From positions 248,001-312,000 of the forward strand of contig NZ_QLUW01000006.1 of the NCBI RefSeq assembly GCF_003268025.1: 64,000 nt of DNA, given 5' to 3'. The translations under genes and the position numbers were made by a program. Every line of letters begins with the position of its first letter. Positions within the stretch are counted from its first letter, which is position 1. The notes beneath the pieces were generated by a model, which was not told the origin of the DNA, made no database searches, and was given only the letters and a program-made list of their open reading frames with translations. Below are positions 53,712-62,720 of the stretch, one piece after another. The stretch comes from Paenibacillus montanisoli (lineage in GTDB: Bacteria; Bacillota; Bacilli; Paenibacillales; Paenibacillaceae).

Positions 53712-53742
53712 CACTCACCTCAAATTGAAGTGAGTGCTTTTT
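53712..53742 (+). terminator. Intrinsic terminator
   Basis: CACTCAC (53712-53718) pairs with GTGAGTG (53730-53736), extended by T/A pairs, followed by CTTTTTG. Confidence 0.75.
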
Positions 53743-53761
53743 GCTTGGAGGGCGATACATC

Positions 53762-54475
53762 TTGTTGAGTATGATGAATCCGATTAAGAGCTCCTTGTTC
53801 GCAAAAGTTTTTATCGCTGTGATCGTGATTCAATCTACCCTTATCGTGATCGGCGGACAGTTGAACATCATTCGCGTAGATCGGTTCATTCAGGAGCGGG
53901 AATTTGAATTTGCACGTAACGAGTGGGCATCGAGCGAGGGACTGAATCCATGGATTAAGCTGGATTGGAGGAAAAATTCGAATGCGAAGACGATTAACAC
54001 AATCGTCTTGTATAACAGGATTAATTCAATGGACAACGCGAATGGCGGCACGCTCACTTTTAGAGACGGATCGACGAAAGCGGTCACCGGCATCCCGATC
54101 AATGGTGCGCATAAAGTGATTACTTTTCCTGCGAAGACTTGATGATGCGCTGCGACAATCCGCGACCAAAAGCAGTTCGTCTGCCGGATTCCCATCAAGC
54201 AACGTAACGGAAATGGCTCAACGAAATGGTCTTCCGTATCAGCGGAACAGAATGGTTCAAGGTGGATATGGGGCAAACTCAGTTGGTATCGGGCGTGAAC
54301 ATCGATTGGGATGCTAATTATGCGACCAATTTTACGATTGAACTCTCGATGGATGGTGTGAATTATACGACCGTATTTACTAAAACAGAGAATGTTTCGA
54401 CCAACATATTCGTTCTCGTCGACTACCGCTAGGTATGTTAGAATCACGATGACAAGCGGGAATGGAGCTAATTAA
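53762..54475 (+). pseudogene. Decayed secreted carbohydrate-binding (discoidin-like) protein gene
   Basis: An N-terminal membrane/signal segment (NPIKSSLFAKVFIAVIVIQSTLIVIGGQL) is joined to a domain with KTINTIVLYNRINSMDNANGGTLTF-type sequence. After a stop at 54142 a second discoidin-like piece appears in shifted frames (SSSSAGFPSSNVT, then GTEWFKVDMGQTQLVSGVNIDWDANY) to a stop at 54432, and traces (RYVRITMTSGNGA) continue to about 54,475. These segments together match a F5/8-type sugar-binding module broken by several frameshifts and a deletion. No intact product is expected. Confidence 0.75.
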
Positions 54476-54514
54476 AGCTACTTTAACTTTAGCGTTTTTT
54501 AAAAATCCATCAAA

Positions 54515-54553
54515 AACTAAAAGCCACTGACTTTGTCGGCGGCTTTTAGTTTA
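54515..54553. terminator. Intrinsic terminator
   Basis: A perfect 12-bp stem (54515-54526 with 54542-54553), AT-rich at the base, upstream of the AraC gene; it can work on both strands. Confidence 0.75.
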
Positions 54554-54581
54554 TATAGTATGAATGTGAGGGGATTCCGAT

Positions 54582-55472
54582 ATGGCGAATAAATCGGACT
54601 ACAAGAAGCTGACCCGACTATTAAACGATTCGGCGGTTGAATTAATTGGCGAAGAGCTTGTCTTTAAGGTGCATTATTGGGGCGCGATGCCGCAGCATTT
54701 TGACAACCCCCTCCATCGCCATTCCTACTTTGAAGTCTGTTATGTCATGGAAGGCGAAGGCTATTACTATGAATCCGATGTAGAATATCCATTGCTCCAA
54801 GGAACGTTGTTCTTCTCAAGGCCAGGCATGTGGCATCAAATCAAAAGCCAGGATGGGTTGGCTTTACTCTATGTGGCGTTTGAAATCGATGAAGCCCGTT
54901 CAAAGAAAGAGTCGATCCATCGATACTTGCAGCTCCTTCACAATAATAGAATCGTCGTGCCGAGTGCAGATGATACGATAACGGCTCAAACTTGGCGGAC
55001 ATTATTAACCTTGTGCAAACAAGATCATTACCTGGTCAAGGAAGCGGTTCGATGCTTTGCGAGTGCGTTGTTAGTTTCTTTCTATCCCGAATTTTCCCAA
55101 TCTCTTGAGTATGAAGAAACCACTGACAAGCAGCAGGTGTCTGCTTATTTGCAGCGAGCCAAGCTATTTATCGAGGATAACTTAACTTTATCGCTGAGTC
55201 TGCAGCAACTTTCGAGTTATCTGCATATTACGGAACGTCATTTATCTCGGCTGTTCGCTGAGAAAGTGGGTCAAACCTTCTCGCATTATGTGCAGGAACG
55301 AAGAGTCCAGAAGTCGATCGAATTGCTGCTTGAGACAGATTGGACAATCAGCCGAATCGCTGAGGAAACTGGGTTTGAGTCGATTCACTATTTTACGAGA
55401 GTATTCACTAGTAAAATTGGAGTTCCACCGAGTAAATTCCGCAAATCACAGCTGTCGGAAATCCCACATTAG
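54582..55472 (+). CDS. AraC-family regulator with N-terminal cupin
   Basis: A 296-residue regulator. Residues about 25-110 form an AraC cupin (HRHSYFEVCYVMEGEGYYY, GTLFFSRPGMWHQI), and the C-terminus holds two HTH motifs (LSLQQLSSYLHITERHLSRLFAEKVGQTFSHYV and ISRIAEETGFESIHYFTRVFTSKIG). GTGAGGGGA precedes the ATG. It lies 120 bases upstream of, and in line with, the di-iron oxygenase cassette and is its likely activator. Confidence 0.93.
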   Translation: MANKSDYKKLTRLLNDSAVELIGEELVFKVHYWGAMPQHFDNPLHRHSYFEVCYVMEGEGYYYESDVEYPLLQGTLFFSRPGMWHQIKSQDGLALLYVAFEIDEARSKKESIHRYLQLLHNNRIVVPSADDTITAQTWRTLLTLCKQDHYLVKEAVRCFASALLVSFYPEFSQSLEYEETTDKQQVSAYLQRAKLFIEDNLTLSLSLQQLSSYLHITERHLSRLFAEKVGQTFSHYVQERRVQKSIELLLETDWTISRIAEETGFESIHYFTRVFTSKIGVPPSKFRKSQLSEIPH

Positions 55473-55592
55473 CTACTGTTAGATGTCTGTATAGTGCAAA
55501 CTGATGTCCGGTTAATTCAACGACAGTATGGCCTTCTCTCGTTATGATTTAAGTAAGCGTTATCACTATTTCTTAACGAGGAGGTCATCACC

Positions 55593-56648
55593 GTGGCGGT
55601 GAAGATGAGGGATTATAGTCTGACTGGACCGGAGAACAAGCTAGCACAGGAAAAAGGGCTGGCAACCGCTGATTGGTATATCAGCCCAATTCCGCGTCAG
55701 CGCCTTAAAGAGCTTATGAAGCGTAAGGATGGGCCAGCTATTCGCGATACGATCATCATGTTTGCATGGCTGATCGGTACAGGGATGCTAGCCTATTACG
55801 CATGGGGAACATGGTGGGCAATACCGGCATTTGCAATTTACGGCATTAGCTATGCATCAATGGCAGATTCACGCTGGCATGAATGCGGTCATGGCACGGC
55901 ATTCAAGACGCCCTGGATGAATGATGTGCTGTATCAAATCGCTTCCTTCATGGACTTAAGACCGCCGACACCTTGGCGCTGGAGCCATGCGAGGCACCAT
56001 ACCGATACGTATATCGTCGGTCGCGATCCGGAGATCGCCATGACCAGACCACCGGTTTGGCGTATTATTTTCGGAGAAATCATCCACATTTATGGCGGTA
56101 CTAGAGACCTCAAAAGCGTAATTACCCATTGCTTCGGAAGACTTACTGCTGCTGAGAAAGATTATGTTCCGGTCTCCGAATTCAGGAAAGCCGTTTGGAT
56201 TTCACGGATTTGGGCACTGATTCTACTCGGCTTTATTACGTGGTCGATTCTAATCGGCAGCATCTTGCCGCTTATGTTTGTCGGGCTTCCAACCTTCTAT
56301 GGACCGATCCTGCTATTATTAGTAGGTTTGGCGCAGCATCTGGGTCTGCGTGAGGATGTGCTCGATCATCGTTTGAATACCCGTACGATTTATATTAATC
56401 CCTTCTTCCGTTTCCTCTACTGGAACATGAATTATCACATTGAGCACCACATGTTCCCTATGGTTCCCTATCATGCACTGCCCGCCTTACACGAAGAACT
56501 AAAGTTCGACTACCCTGCTCCAAGCCCCAGTCTGTGGGCGGCGCTTAAAGAGGTTATTGCAGCGCTCATGAAACAGAAGAATGATCCTTCCTATGTGGTG
56601 GATCGCCCTTTGCCGGCTACTGCCAATCCGTATTACTATGGTGCGTAA
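55593..56648 (+). CDS. Membrane di-iron hydroxylase/fatty acid desaturase family, MocD-like
   Basis: A 351-residue membrane protein with the three histidine boxes of the integral-membrane di-iron family: H96-ECG-H100, H132-AR-H135-H136 and H282-IE-H285-H286, plus H249 and H259. Hydrophobic pairs lie at about 52-90 and 205-245. Followed directly by a Rieske ferredoxin and a ferredoxin reductase, as in the rhizopine mocDEF set, so it is more likely a hydroxylase or demethylase fed by that chain than a lipid desaturase. GTG start with GAGGAGG upstream. The substrate is unknown. Confidence 0.88.
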   Translation: MAVKMRDYSLTGPENKLAQEKGLATADWYISPIPRQRLKELMKRKDGPAIRDTIIMFAWLIGTGMLAYYAWGTWWAIPAFAIYGISYASMADSRWHECGHGTAFKTPWMNDVLYQIASFMDLRPPTPWRWSHARHHTDTYIVGRDPEIAMTRPPVWRIIFGEIIHIYGGTRDLKSVITHCFGRLTAAEKDYVPVSEFRKAVWISRIWALILLGFITWSILIGSILPLMFVGLPTFYGPILLLLVGLAQHLGLREDVLDHRLNTRTIYINPFFRFLYWNMNYHIEHHMFPMVPYHALPALHEELKFDYPAPSPSLWAALKEVIAALMKQKNDPSYVVDRPLPATANPYYYGA

Positions 56649-56702
56649 GCTGAGCAGCACAACAAAGCATCTAACCAATAATCTACTTAAATGGAGGGCC
56701 CT

Positions 56703-57023
56703 ATGCAGGAATTATTACAATGGGTTGAAGCATGCGAGGCTGATGCTATAGATGAAGAAGACGTCATTCGGTTTGATCACGGAGACCGTACGTTTGCCAT
56801 TTACCGCACAGCCAAAGGCAGCTATTATGCGACGGATGGGTATTGCACCCATGAGAAGTTTCATTTGTCAGAAGGTCTGGTCATGGGCACTATTATCGAA
56901 TGCCCAAAGCATAACGGCCGATTTGATTATACGACCGGCGCTGCGAAGCGTACTCCGGTATGCGTGGATTTAAGGACGTATCCGGTAAAGCTGGAGCATA
57001 ATAAAGTTTTCATCCAAATCTAA
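56703..57023 (+). CDS. Rieske [2Fe-2S] ferredoxin, MocE-like
   Basis: A 106-residue Rieske ferredoxin. Cluster ligands are C48-x-H50 (YCTHEKFHLSEG) and C67-x2-H70 (ECPKHNGRFDY). It should pass electrons from the downstream reductase to the di-iron enzyme. ATG 56703 is preferred because GGAGG lies just before it; the ATG at 56691 has no site. Confidence 0.92.
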   Translation: MQELLQWVEACEADAIDEEDVIRFDHGDRTFAIYRTAKGSYYATDGYCTHEKFHLSEGLVMGTIIECPKHNGRFDYTTGAAKRTPVCVDLRTYPVKLEHNKVFIQI

Positions 57024-57036
57024 GGAGATAACGACA

Positions 57037-58278
57037 ATGTCTGATTTAGGAATGGTGATTGTCGGTGCGGGCGAAACCGGTGCCAGGGCAGCGGTCGAGC
57101 TTCGAACAGCGGGCTGGAACGGCCCTATCACTCTAATCGGAAAAGAACCGCTGGCCCCATATGAGCGACCACCGCTTTCCAAATTCACGCTGATCAGCGA
57201 AGAAGAGCCTAAGCCTGCGACCATTCTCGATGAAGTTCGGCTATCGGAGCACAACATTGGCTGGATACCGAATAACCAGGTTGTTGGAATCGATCGGGTG
57301 AACCATTCGGTCGAATTGAGCAATGGCCAACAAATCCGGTATGAACGGCTCTTGCTCGCAACGGGGGCAGCTCCACGTAAGTTAACGATTGAGGGCTCAG
57401 ATACGACAGGACTGCTATATCTAAGAACATTCGCTGATGCGGTGGCACTTCGCACACGATTTCAGCCGGGCAAACACATTGCCGTCATCGGAGCGGGCTT
57501 CATAGGTCTGGAAGTCGCAGCAAGCGCACGGGAGTTAGGATGTTCTGTCACTGTCATAGAGGTTGGACCTCGTATTCTTATGCGAGGCGTTCCTGAAGAA
57601 ATTGCCCGCATCGTTGAAGCACGTCATCGTATGGCAGGCGTCCGTTTTAAGCTTGGGATCAGCATTCAAGGAATCATGAATACCTCAGAGGGCCATCTCA
57701 TCACACTGGCAGATGGTACGGATATCCCCTGCGATACGGTTGTCGTTGGCATAGGCGCAATACCTGAAACCTCGCTAGCGGCCCAAAGCGGACTTACAAT
57801 CGAAAACGGCATTTATACGGATGAGTATCTGGCAACGAGCGACAACGATATTTTTGCTGCCGGCGATTGTTGTTCTTTTCCGCACAAGCTCTATGGGGGC
57901 AGGAGAATTCGCCTTGAAGCTTGGCGCAACGCGCAGGATCAAGGCACGCATGTGGCGCATAACATGCTTGGCGCTTCGAAGCCCTTCGTGGATATCCCTT
58001 GGTTCTGGTCGGATCAATATGATCAAACCTTGCAAGTGACCGGATTGCCGGATAGCGGTGTGCTCACGGTGTGCCGACATCTAAGTGAGCGCGACAAATT
58101 GTACTTTCACCTATCTGGTGAGAATCGCTTAGTGGCGGCAAGTGCCGTGGGCTTAAACGCCAAGATCGCCAAGGATATTCGATTAGCAGAAATGCTCATT
58201 CATCAGAATCAGGCTGTTCTTGATCCGATAGCTTTACAGAACACAGAAGTAAAGTTGAAATCGCTTGTGAATGCTTAA
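57037..58278 (+). CDS. NAD(P)H-dependent ferredoxin reductase, FAD type
   Basis: A 413-residue flavoprotein of the rubredoxin/ferredoxin reductase (BphA4-like) family. The FAD-binding start is VIVGAGETGARAA, the NAD site is IAVIGAGFIGLEVAAS, and TDEYLATSDNDIFAAGDC is the second FAD motif. The C-terminal reductase domain follows (WFWSDQYDQTLQVTG). AAGGAGA site. It lies 13 bases after the ferredoxin. Confidence 0.94.
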   Translation: MSDLGMVIVGAGETGARAAVELRTAGWNGPITLIGKEPLAPYERPPLSKFTLISEEEPKPATILDEVRLSEHNIGWIPNNQVVGIDRVNHSVELSNGQQIRYERLLLATGAAPRKLTIEGSDTTGLLYLRTFADAVALRTRFQPGKHIAVIGAGFIGLEVAASARELGCSVTVIEVGPRILMRGVPEEIARIVEARHRMAGVRFKLGISIQGIMNTSEGHLITLADGTDIPCDTVVVGIGAIPETSLAAQSGLTIENGIYTDEYLATSDNDIFAAGDCCSFPHKLYGGRRIRLEAWRNAQDQGTHVAHNMLGASKPFVDIPWFWSDQYDQTLQVTGLPDSGVLTVCRHLSERDKLYFHLSGENRLVAASAVGLNAKIAKDIRLAEMLIHQNQAVLDPIALQNTEVKLKSLVNA

Positions 58279-58301
58279 TATTCGGAAAGGGCTGATCATA
58301 C

Positions 58302-59675
58302 ATGACAAGAGTAGCTCTAAACAACTTAGGTTTACTTCCGTTAGCCGGCATTTGCAGTTATGAAGACGCCTGCAAAGTGGGCTATGACATCGATCATAAT
58401 GTGAATTTACTAAGAAGATATTTATACTCCGAAACGCAGCTCAACCAAATCTTTGCCGCACATATCGCTCACATACCTGAATGGGAGGTAAAGGGAGCAT
58501 TCGGGCTGCACATGTGGCTGGATGCGGAGCATAGCGCCGCCCTTCGGAAACGGATAACGGAGATGAGAGAACCACCCTTGCATTTGGACAAAGTGCCGGA
58601 TGAACAGATTGAAGCTCTCTTTCATGAGGTTATTCGGGCAGAGTCAACTCTGGAGCTGCTAGTAGGCATATATAGAGTAGTAAAACCGGAGCTGGTTCGT
58701 TCGATGAGAAAACATTTAGCGGAGACAAATCCATTGGTCGATCATCCGACCTGCCGCGTGCTGAAGCTGATCCTAGTTGAAGAAGAGGAAATGATTCCAT
58801 GGGGTGAAGCTGCCGTGCAAGCCTTGATCCGAACGGATGCCGACGGGATCGCCGCGCAGCAATGGCAGCAGCATCTGGAGTCTTTTCTATATGCAGCAGG
58901 AGGGATATCGGGAGATCTGGCCAAGCCCGCGGATTGGCATTCTTCCGTGCCGCGTACGGATGGAAAACCGTATTCGATGAAAGTCGAGCCTCGGCGTGAC
59001 GCCAGATTTACGGATACGTATAATTCAACAGCGAACTTTGATCAATACTACTTCGATGCTGACCGCCCTGCGGACGAGCGAACCTACGCGCTCCTATTCA
59101 AGCGTCTCAGGGAAATGGACGTGCCTGAGTGGATGGGGCCAATCATCTATCAAACCAAGGGCAAACCGTGGGAGTATTATCAAGAGTTAAGCAGGCAGCT
59201 GTGGGATGAGGCAAGACACTCCATGATGGGGGAAGTAGGCTTATACCAGGATGGCGTTGAGTTCTACAAATATCCGGTCGAATTTCTAACAACCATGGCA
59301 TTGAACCGTACTGCGACGCCGCTCGAGGCACATCTTGTTCTTTGGTACATTGAGCAAGGATTGATGCCCAAAGCTACCGGAAAGCACTTTGAATGGGCTG
59401 TTGCCAAGGAGTCTGATAACGAACTTGCAAAGACATTCCAAGATTACGATTGGGCAGATGAAGTCTTGCATGCGCAAATCGGTAGAAAGTGGTTAGTTCC
59501 TGAGTATAAAGACATGGAAGAGCTTAAACAGCAGGCTGCAATCGTTATGAAGCGGAATCTGGAGGAGAAGGACAGATTGAGCCGGCAATCGGATTTAAAA
59601 GAATGGTGGCCTAACTTTCTTGCAGAAATTCGTGCGGGAAGGGAAAGAACACGCGATAGGGTATCATCATCATAA
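58302..59675 (+). CDS. Ferritin-like di-iron protein of unknown function, duplicated fold
   Basis: A 457-residue soluble helical protein. The C-terminal half has two E-x-x-H motifs (E303-H306 in WDEARHSMMGE and E387-H390 in DEVLHAQIG) plus E295 and E342, the pattern of a ferritin-like di-iron four-helix bundle. In the N-terminal half MWLDAEHSAALRKRI (residues 71-85, D74/H77) resembles the DEARHS segment, and LVEEEEMIPWGE resembles a second helix, so the fold may be duplicated with a degenerate first copy. It is the last gene of the cassette, 23 bases after the reductase. I do not recognise the family; a second oxygenase step is an inference. Confidence 0.75.
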   Translation: MTRVALNNLGLLPLAGICSYEDACKVGYDIDHNVNLLRRYLYSETQLNQIFAAHIAHIPEWEVKGAFGLHMWLDAEHSAALRKRITEMREPPLHLDKVPDEQIEALFHEVIRAESTLELLVGIYRVVKPELVRSMRKHLAETNPLVDHPTCRVLKLILVEEEEMIPWGEAAVQALIRTDADGIAAQQWQQHLESFLYAAGGISGDLAKPADWHSSVPRTDGKPYSMKVEPRRDARFTDTYNSTANFDQYYFDADRPADERTYALLFKRLREMDVPEWMGPIIYQTKGKPWEYYQELSRQLWDEARHSMMGEVGLYQDGVEFYKYPVEFLTTMALNRTATPLEAHLVLWYIEQGLMPKATGKHFEWAVAKESDNELAKTFQDYDWADEVLHAQIGRKWLVPEYKDMEELKQQAAIVMKRNLEEKDRLSRQSDLKEWWPNFLAEIRAGRERTRDRVSSS

Positions 59676-60189
59676 CAAATTGTCTCCCATGAACCACCGC
59701 CTGCCGATATTTTACGATAGGTGGTGCCCTGTCAAAGCAGGGGTCGCTTCAGAGGCGCTGTTGAACATTTGTTAGCAATAACTTATCAGTTGTGGTGCCA
59801 AATGAGGTAAACAAAAAAGAACCGTCAGGATTTCTCCCGATGGCTCTTACTGACGGATCATCCTTTCGAGTGCCTAACAGGTGCCGAATAGGTGTCGAAA
59901 GGATATAAAAAATAACTAATTTTCTTATAAGATGTTACAGCATTAAATCGTGAAACCCTTGATATTACTGACTTATTTACCGGATTGCGCGCGTCATGGT
60001 TCCATGCCTTCTTTCGGACAAACGCGAAGAAAGAACCATTAGCAGCTCACTCTAGCTGCCAACGCAAAAACACCTCCAAAGTTGTCCTCCATATCTAACG
60101 ACATGGGGGCATTCACTTGAAGGTGTTTTAATTTGATCTCATCTAGGGATCAGTCCCGTCAGTCCCAGCAAATGGTCGGCACTTTTTCA
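59676..60189. other. Intergenic region with inverted repeats, no gene seen
   Basis: Contains CCGTCA...TGACGG (59822-59856) and an imperfect long stem around 60,067-60,132 (AACACCT...AGGTGTTTT), a likely terminator for the convergent genes. AGGTGCCGAATAGGTGTCG near 59,880 is a short direct-repeat-like stretch. No coding signal. Confidence 0.5.
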
Positions 60190-60630
60190 TTACCAAAAGG
60201 TAGGCTTCACTACCATAAACGCTAACATACAAAGCAGGAGCACAAGGTATATCCACAGTGATCGAGCAAGCAGTCGAATGATGATTGCTTTGTCTTGGCC
60301 CGGTTCATTGATTTTCCGTATTTTCGGAGAGAATGCGCGAGCCAGGAAGAGTAAGGACCCAATTAAGAGCAGGATGGTCATTACGATCCAGGATGTCGAC
60401 CAAGACCAGGATCCCACAAGAACAAGCAAGATTCCGGAACCAACCAACACATGGCCTGCGTGCTTCGCCAAACGTATAGCGGTTCGGAACGTATTAAGAT
60501 AGGCGTTTTGCTCTAAGGCTTCTGCCGACCGAAGCTTCTTCATTACGGGAATGAAAATAAAAAAGGGTCCAATCGACATAATCGCGCTAAGGATATGTAT
60601 ATAGAGCAGCAACGCATACCAAAAATCCAC
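60190..60630 (-). CDS. DUF2269-like integral membrane protein
   Basis: A 146-residue protein with four membrane helices (about 5-27, 55-73, 79-99, 122-141). A conserved-looking histidine lies in the first helix (YIHILSAIMSIGPFFIF) and another in LAKHAGHVLVGSG, as in DUF2269/CopD-like heme or metal membrane proteins. The start is a GTG at 60630, seven bases after the ASCH gene. Function unknown. Confidence 0.7.
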   Translation of the reverse strand: MDFWYALLLYIHILSAIMSIGPFFIFIPVMKKLRSAEALEQNAYLNTFRTAIRLAKHAGHVLVGSGILLVLVGSWSWSTSWIVMTILLLIGSLLFLARAFSPKIRKINEPGQDKAIIIRLLARSLWIYLVLLLCMLAFMVVKPTFW

Positions 60631-60637
60631 CTTCTAT

Positions 60638-60988
60638 TTACTCCTGCACGCGACTAAATTCATGCACCCATACACGCATATGCGGCAGCCACGGCATACC
60701 TGGGTGATAGGATAAGATCGATTGCTTGTAGGCTTCCACATTCTCGTATCCCTCTTGCTTGGCATGCTCATCGGTTAGCTCACCGAGCGATTGCGAATAC
60801 ACCTTTTGAACTACAAAACGGTGACCTTGAAGCTCCATGATTTCTCCGACATCGGCATACCGCCCATTCCGCCGAGTTGCTGTTTTAATTCCGGCAATCA
60901 CTTTCTCCACGTCCGGCTTAACCGTTACCAATCGCTCAATCGAGCATGTTTTTGGCGGCAATTCATTACTTTGATTTATATTCGACAT
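60638..60988 (-). CDS. ASCH domain protein
   Basis: A 116-residue protein with the ASCH fold (PUA-like): ERLVTVKPDVEKVIAGIKTATRRNGRYADVGEIMEL, where K-T-x-T-R is the typical basic motif, then HRFVVQKVYSQSLGELTDEHAKQEGYENVEAY. ASCH proteins bind RNA or nucleosides; the exact role is unknown. The ATG at 60988 has TAGGAGG upstream; a longer frame to 61054 passes through that site. It is the first of a two-gene minus-strand unit. Confidence 0.8.
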   Translation of the reverse strand: MSNINQSNELPPKTCSIERLVTVKPDVEKVIAGIKTATRRNGRYADVGEIMELQGHRFVVQKVYSQSLGELTDEHAKQEGYENVEAYKQSILSYHPGMPWLPHMRVWVHEFSRVQE

Positions 60989-61065
60989 ATTTATCATCCT
61001 CCTAGGCAATCTAATTACTTGAACATATATAGAATGTCCTATCCACGTTAACAAATTCTGCTAAC

Positions 61066-61208
61066 TTATTCCCAACAACATAAAATGTACTTATATACGT
61101 CATCTTTGTGGCCGAGACGAGCCATGATCGTTTCAAGGTTTACTCCCGCTTCAGCCAGCAATGATGGATGTGTATGATGAAGGGAATGGGGGGTTAGCTC
61201 TGGGTTGA
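61066..61208 (-). pseudogene. Tyrosine recombinase, C-terminal remnant 3
   Basis: On the minus strand the frame reads LNPELTPHSLHHTHPSLLAEAGVNLETIMARLGHKDD and then breaks off (VYKYILCCWE, stop at 61066). The catalytic Arg of the H-x-x-R box has become His. It matches remnants 1 and 2 closely and has no start. Confidence 0.82.
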
Positions 61209-61335
61209 GTTAGCTTGTCTCAGCAGAATTTACTGCACGTTAGGAGGAGTGGGTTATCGCAGATTTTTTTTGAACTAGGAGGTACATATTGATAAAATGG
61301 CATTATGAAAGCCATATGTGCGAAGAGGGATGCTA

Positions 61336-62037
61336 TTGAAAAAATATATTTTAATTGCATTACCGATCCTTTCTGTGTTGTTATATGGATTCATAAAGCT
61401 AAATGATGAGGATAAAATTTTGCGAATGGAGAAAAGCAACATGATTGAACAAGTCAAAGAAAAGTATTTTACCGCAATCGAAAACGGCGATACGGTTACT
61501 GTGAAAAATCTTGTAGAATCCGGTATCGATATAAATCTGAGAAATGCTAATTACGAAACAGGCATTATATTAGCGACAAGTAGAAATAATTTTGAAATGG
61601 TGAAATTACTTGTGACGTTAGGAGCAAATGTGAATAGACCGAGCAAAGAGATTGACAATACACCGATTATGATTGCCAGTGTAGAGGGGTATACGGAAAT
61701 CGTACAATTTCTTGTGGAAAACACAAAACCAGATATGACCATATTGAATGGATATGGTGGAACGGCACTGATTCCAGCATGCGAAAAAGGTCATGTTGAA
61801 GTGGTGGAACTCTTGCTGACCAAAACGGATGTAAAAGTAAATCATGTCAATAAACTGGGGTGGACTGCTTTATTGGAGGCAGTAATATTGTCGAGCGGAG
61901 GGAAAAACCATCAGGAGATTGTTCGATTATTGCTCGAACATGGGGCGGACAAAAATTTAGGAGATAAAGAAGGTGTAACGCCCCTGGAACACGCGAAACA
62001 AAAAAGATTTAAAGAAATAGTTGAGATTTTGTCTTGA
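61336..62037 (+). CDS. Ankyrin-repeat protein with N-terminal membrane anchor
   Basis: About 233 residues. A single hydrophobic helix (KKYILIALPILSVLLYGFI) at the N-terminus is followed by about five ankyrin repeats (for example ALIPACEKGHVEVVELLLTK and IVRLLLEHGADKNLGDKEGVTPLEHA). The start is uncertain: TTG 61336 lies six bases after AGAGGG, and ATG 61330 or GTG 61318 are alternatives. Probably membrane-tethered or exported. The partner is unknown. Confidence 0.78.
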   Translation: MKKYILIALPILSVLLYGFIKLNDEDKILRMEKSNMIEQVKEKYFTAIENGDTVTVKNLVESGIDINLRNANYETGIILATSRNNFEMVKLLVTLGANVNRPSKEIDNTPIMIASVEGYTEIVQFLVENTKPDMTILNGYGGTALIPACEKGHVEVVELLLTKTDVKVNHVNKLGWTALLEAVILSSGGKNHQEIVRLLLEHGADKNLGDKEGVTPLEHAKQKRFKEIVEILS

Positions 62038-62098
62038 TTGTGAGGACTGACGGGAACATAAACGGTTAAATCAACTCATTATGGCACCCATCATTTCC

Positions 62099-62135
62099 AG
62101 ACTACTTCCTAATTCCAAGGAGGTAGTCTTATTTA
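62099..62135 (+). terminator. Intrinsic terminator after ankyrin gene
   Basis: AGACTAC-x-TCC (62099-62109) pairs with GG-AG-GTAGTCT (62119-62129), followed by TATTTATG. Confidence 0.6.
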
Positions 62136-62261
62136 TGTTAATTCGCATTTCAAGATTAGCTTAACGATAGCATGGATGGGAACATTGAAAGCTGAATAAC
62201 CCATTTCATTCCTTCCAATACTATAAGAATATTCGTACCTTCACGTAAGAAGGGGACAACC

Positions 62262-62720
62262 ATGGTAATATCCCTTTATTTGTTTTTTTGCTGGTTCCTG
62301 TGCGGAGTATTATTTTCGCTGGCCGACAAAGTTTCGCGTCAACATTTTGCTTTCGTATTATTGATGTTGAACTTTATAAATACGAACATCAGCTATTTGT
62401 TGGCCGACCCGATTAAATTTTATTCCGTGACAAAGGACCCTATGGGTTATGTCGCATTTTCGTTATATCAATGTTTAATCATCCCGGCACTAATGACGAT
62501 CATTGTTGGTGCTTACATAAATCAATCGACTTTACGCGGCAAAATGGCGGTTATATTGATTTCGGTTTGCGTGATTGCCTTTTTTGACTGGTTAAGTTGT
62601 ATTATGGGCTTGTTCATATTAAATGGATCTTGGCAAATGACCGCTTTATTCGGGTACCGGTTGATCTTGCTGTGCTTGGGCTTCCTATGTTTGAAAAGCT
62701 TCAGAAGGGTGCGTGGATAG
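62262..62720 (+). CDS. Small multi-pass membrane protein, CBO0543-like
   Basis: A 152-residue protein with about five membrane helices and a W/F-rich first helix (FFCWFLCGVLFSLAD). It resembles the CBO0543-type membrane proteins of spore formers only in general layout. GAAGGGG lies upstream of the ATG. Its stop overlaps the next gene, suggesting a paired unit. Function unknown. Confidence 0.65.
   Translation: MVISLYLFFCWFLCGVLFSLADKVSRQHFAFVLLMLNFINTNISYLLADPIKFYSVTKDPMGYVAFSLYQCLIIPALMTIIVGAYINQSTLRGKMAVILISVCVIAFFDWLSCIMGLFILNGSWQMTALFGYRLILLCLGFLCLKSFRRVRG

Noticed and set aside
53762-54142. Intact secreted protein of about 127 residues
   Set aside because: The frame ends inside a recognisable discoidin-like domain whose remainder continues downstream in other frames.
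55593-56648. Ordinary acyl-lipid desaturase
   Set aside because: The linked Rieske ferredoxin and FAD reductase match the Moc-type hydroxylase chain better than a lipid desaturase system; the fatty acid role cannot be fully excluded.
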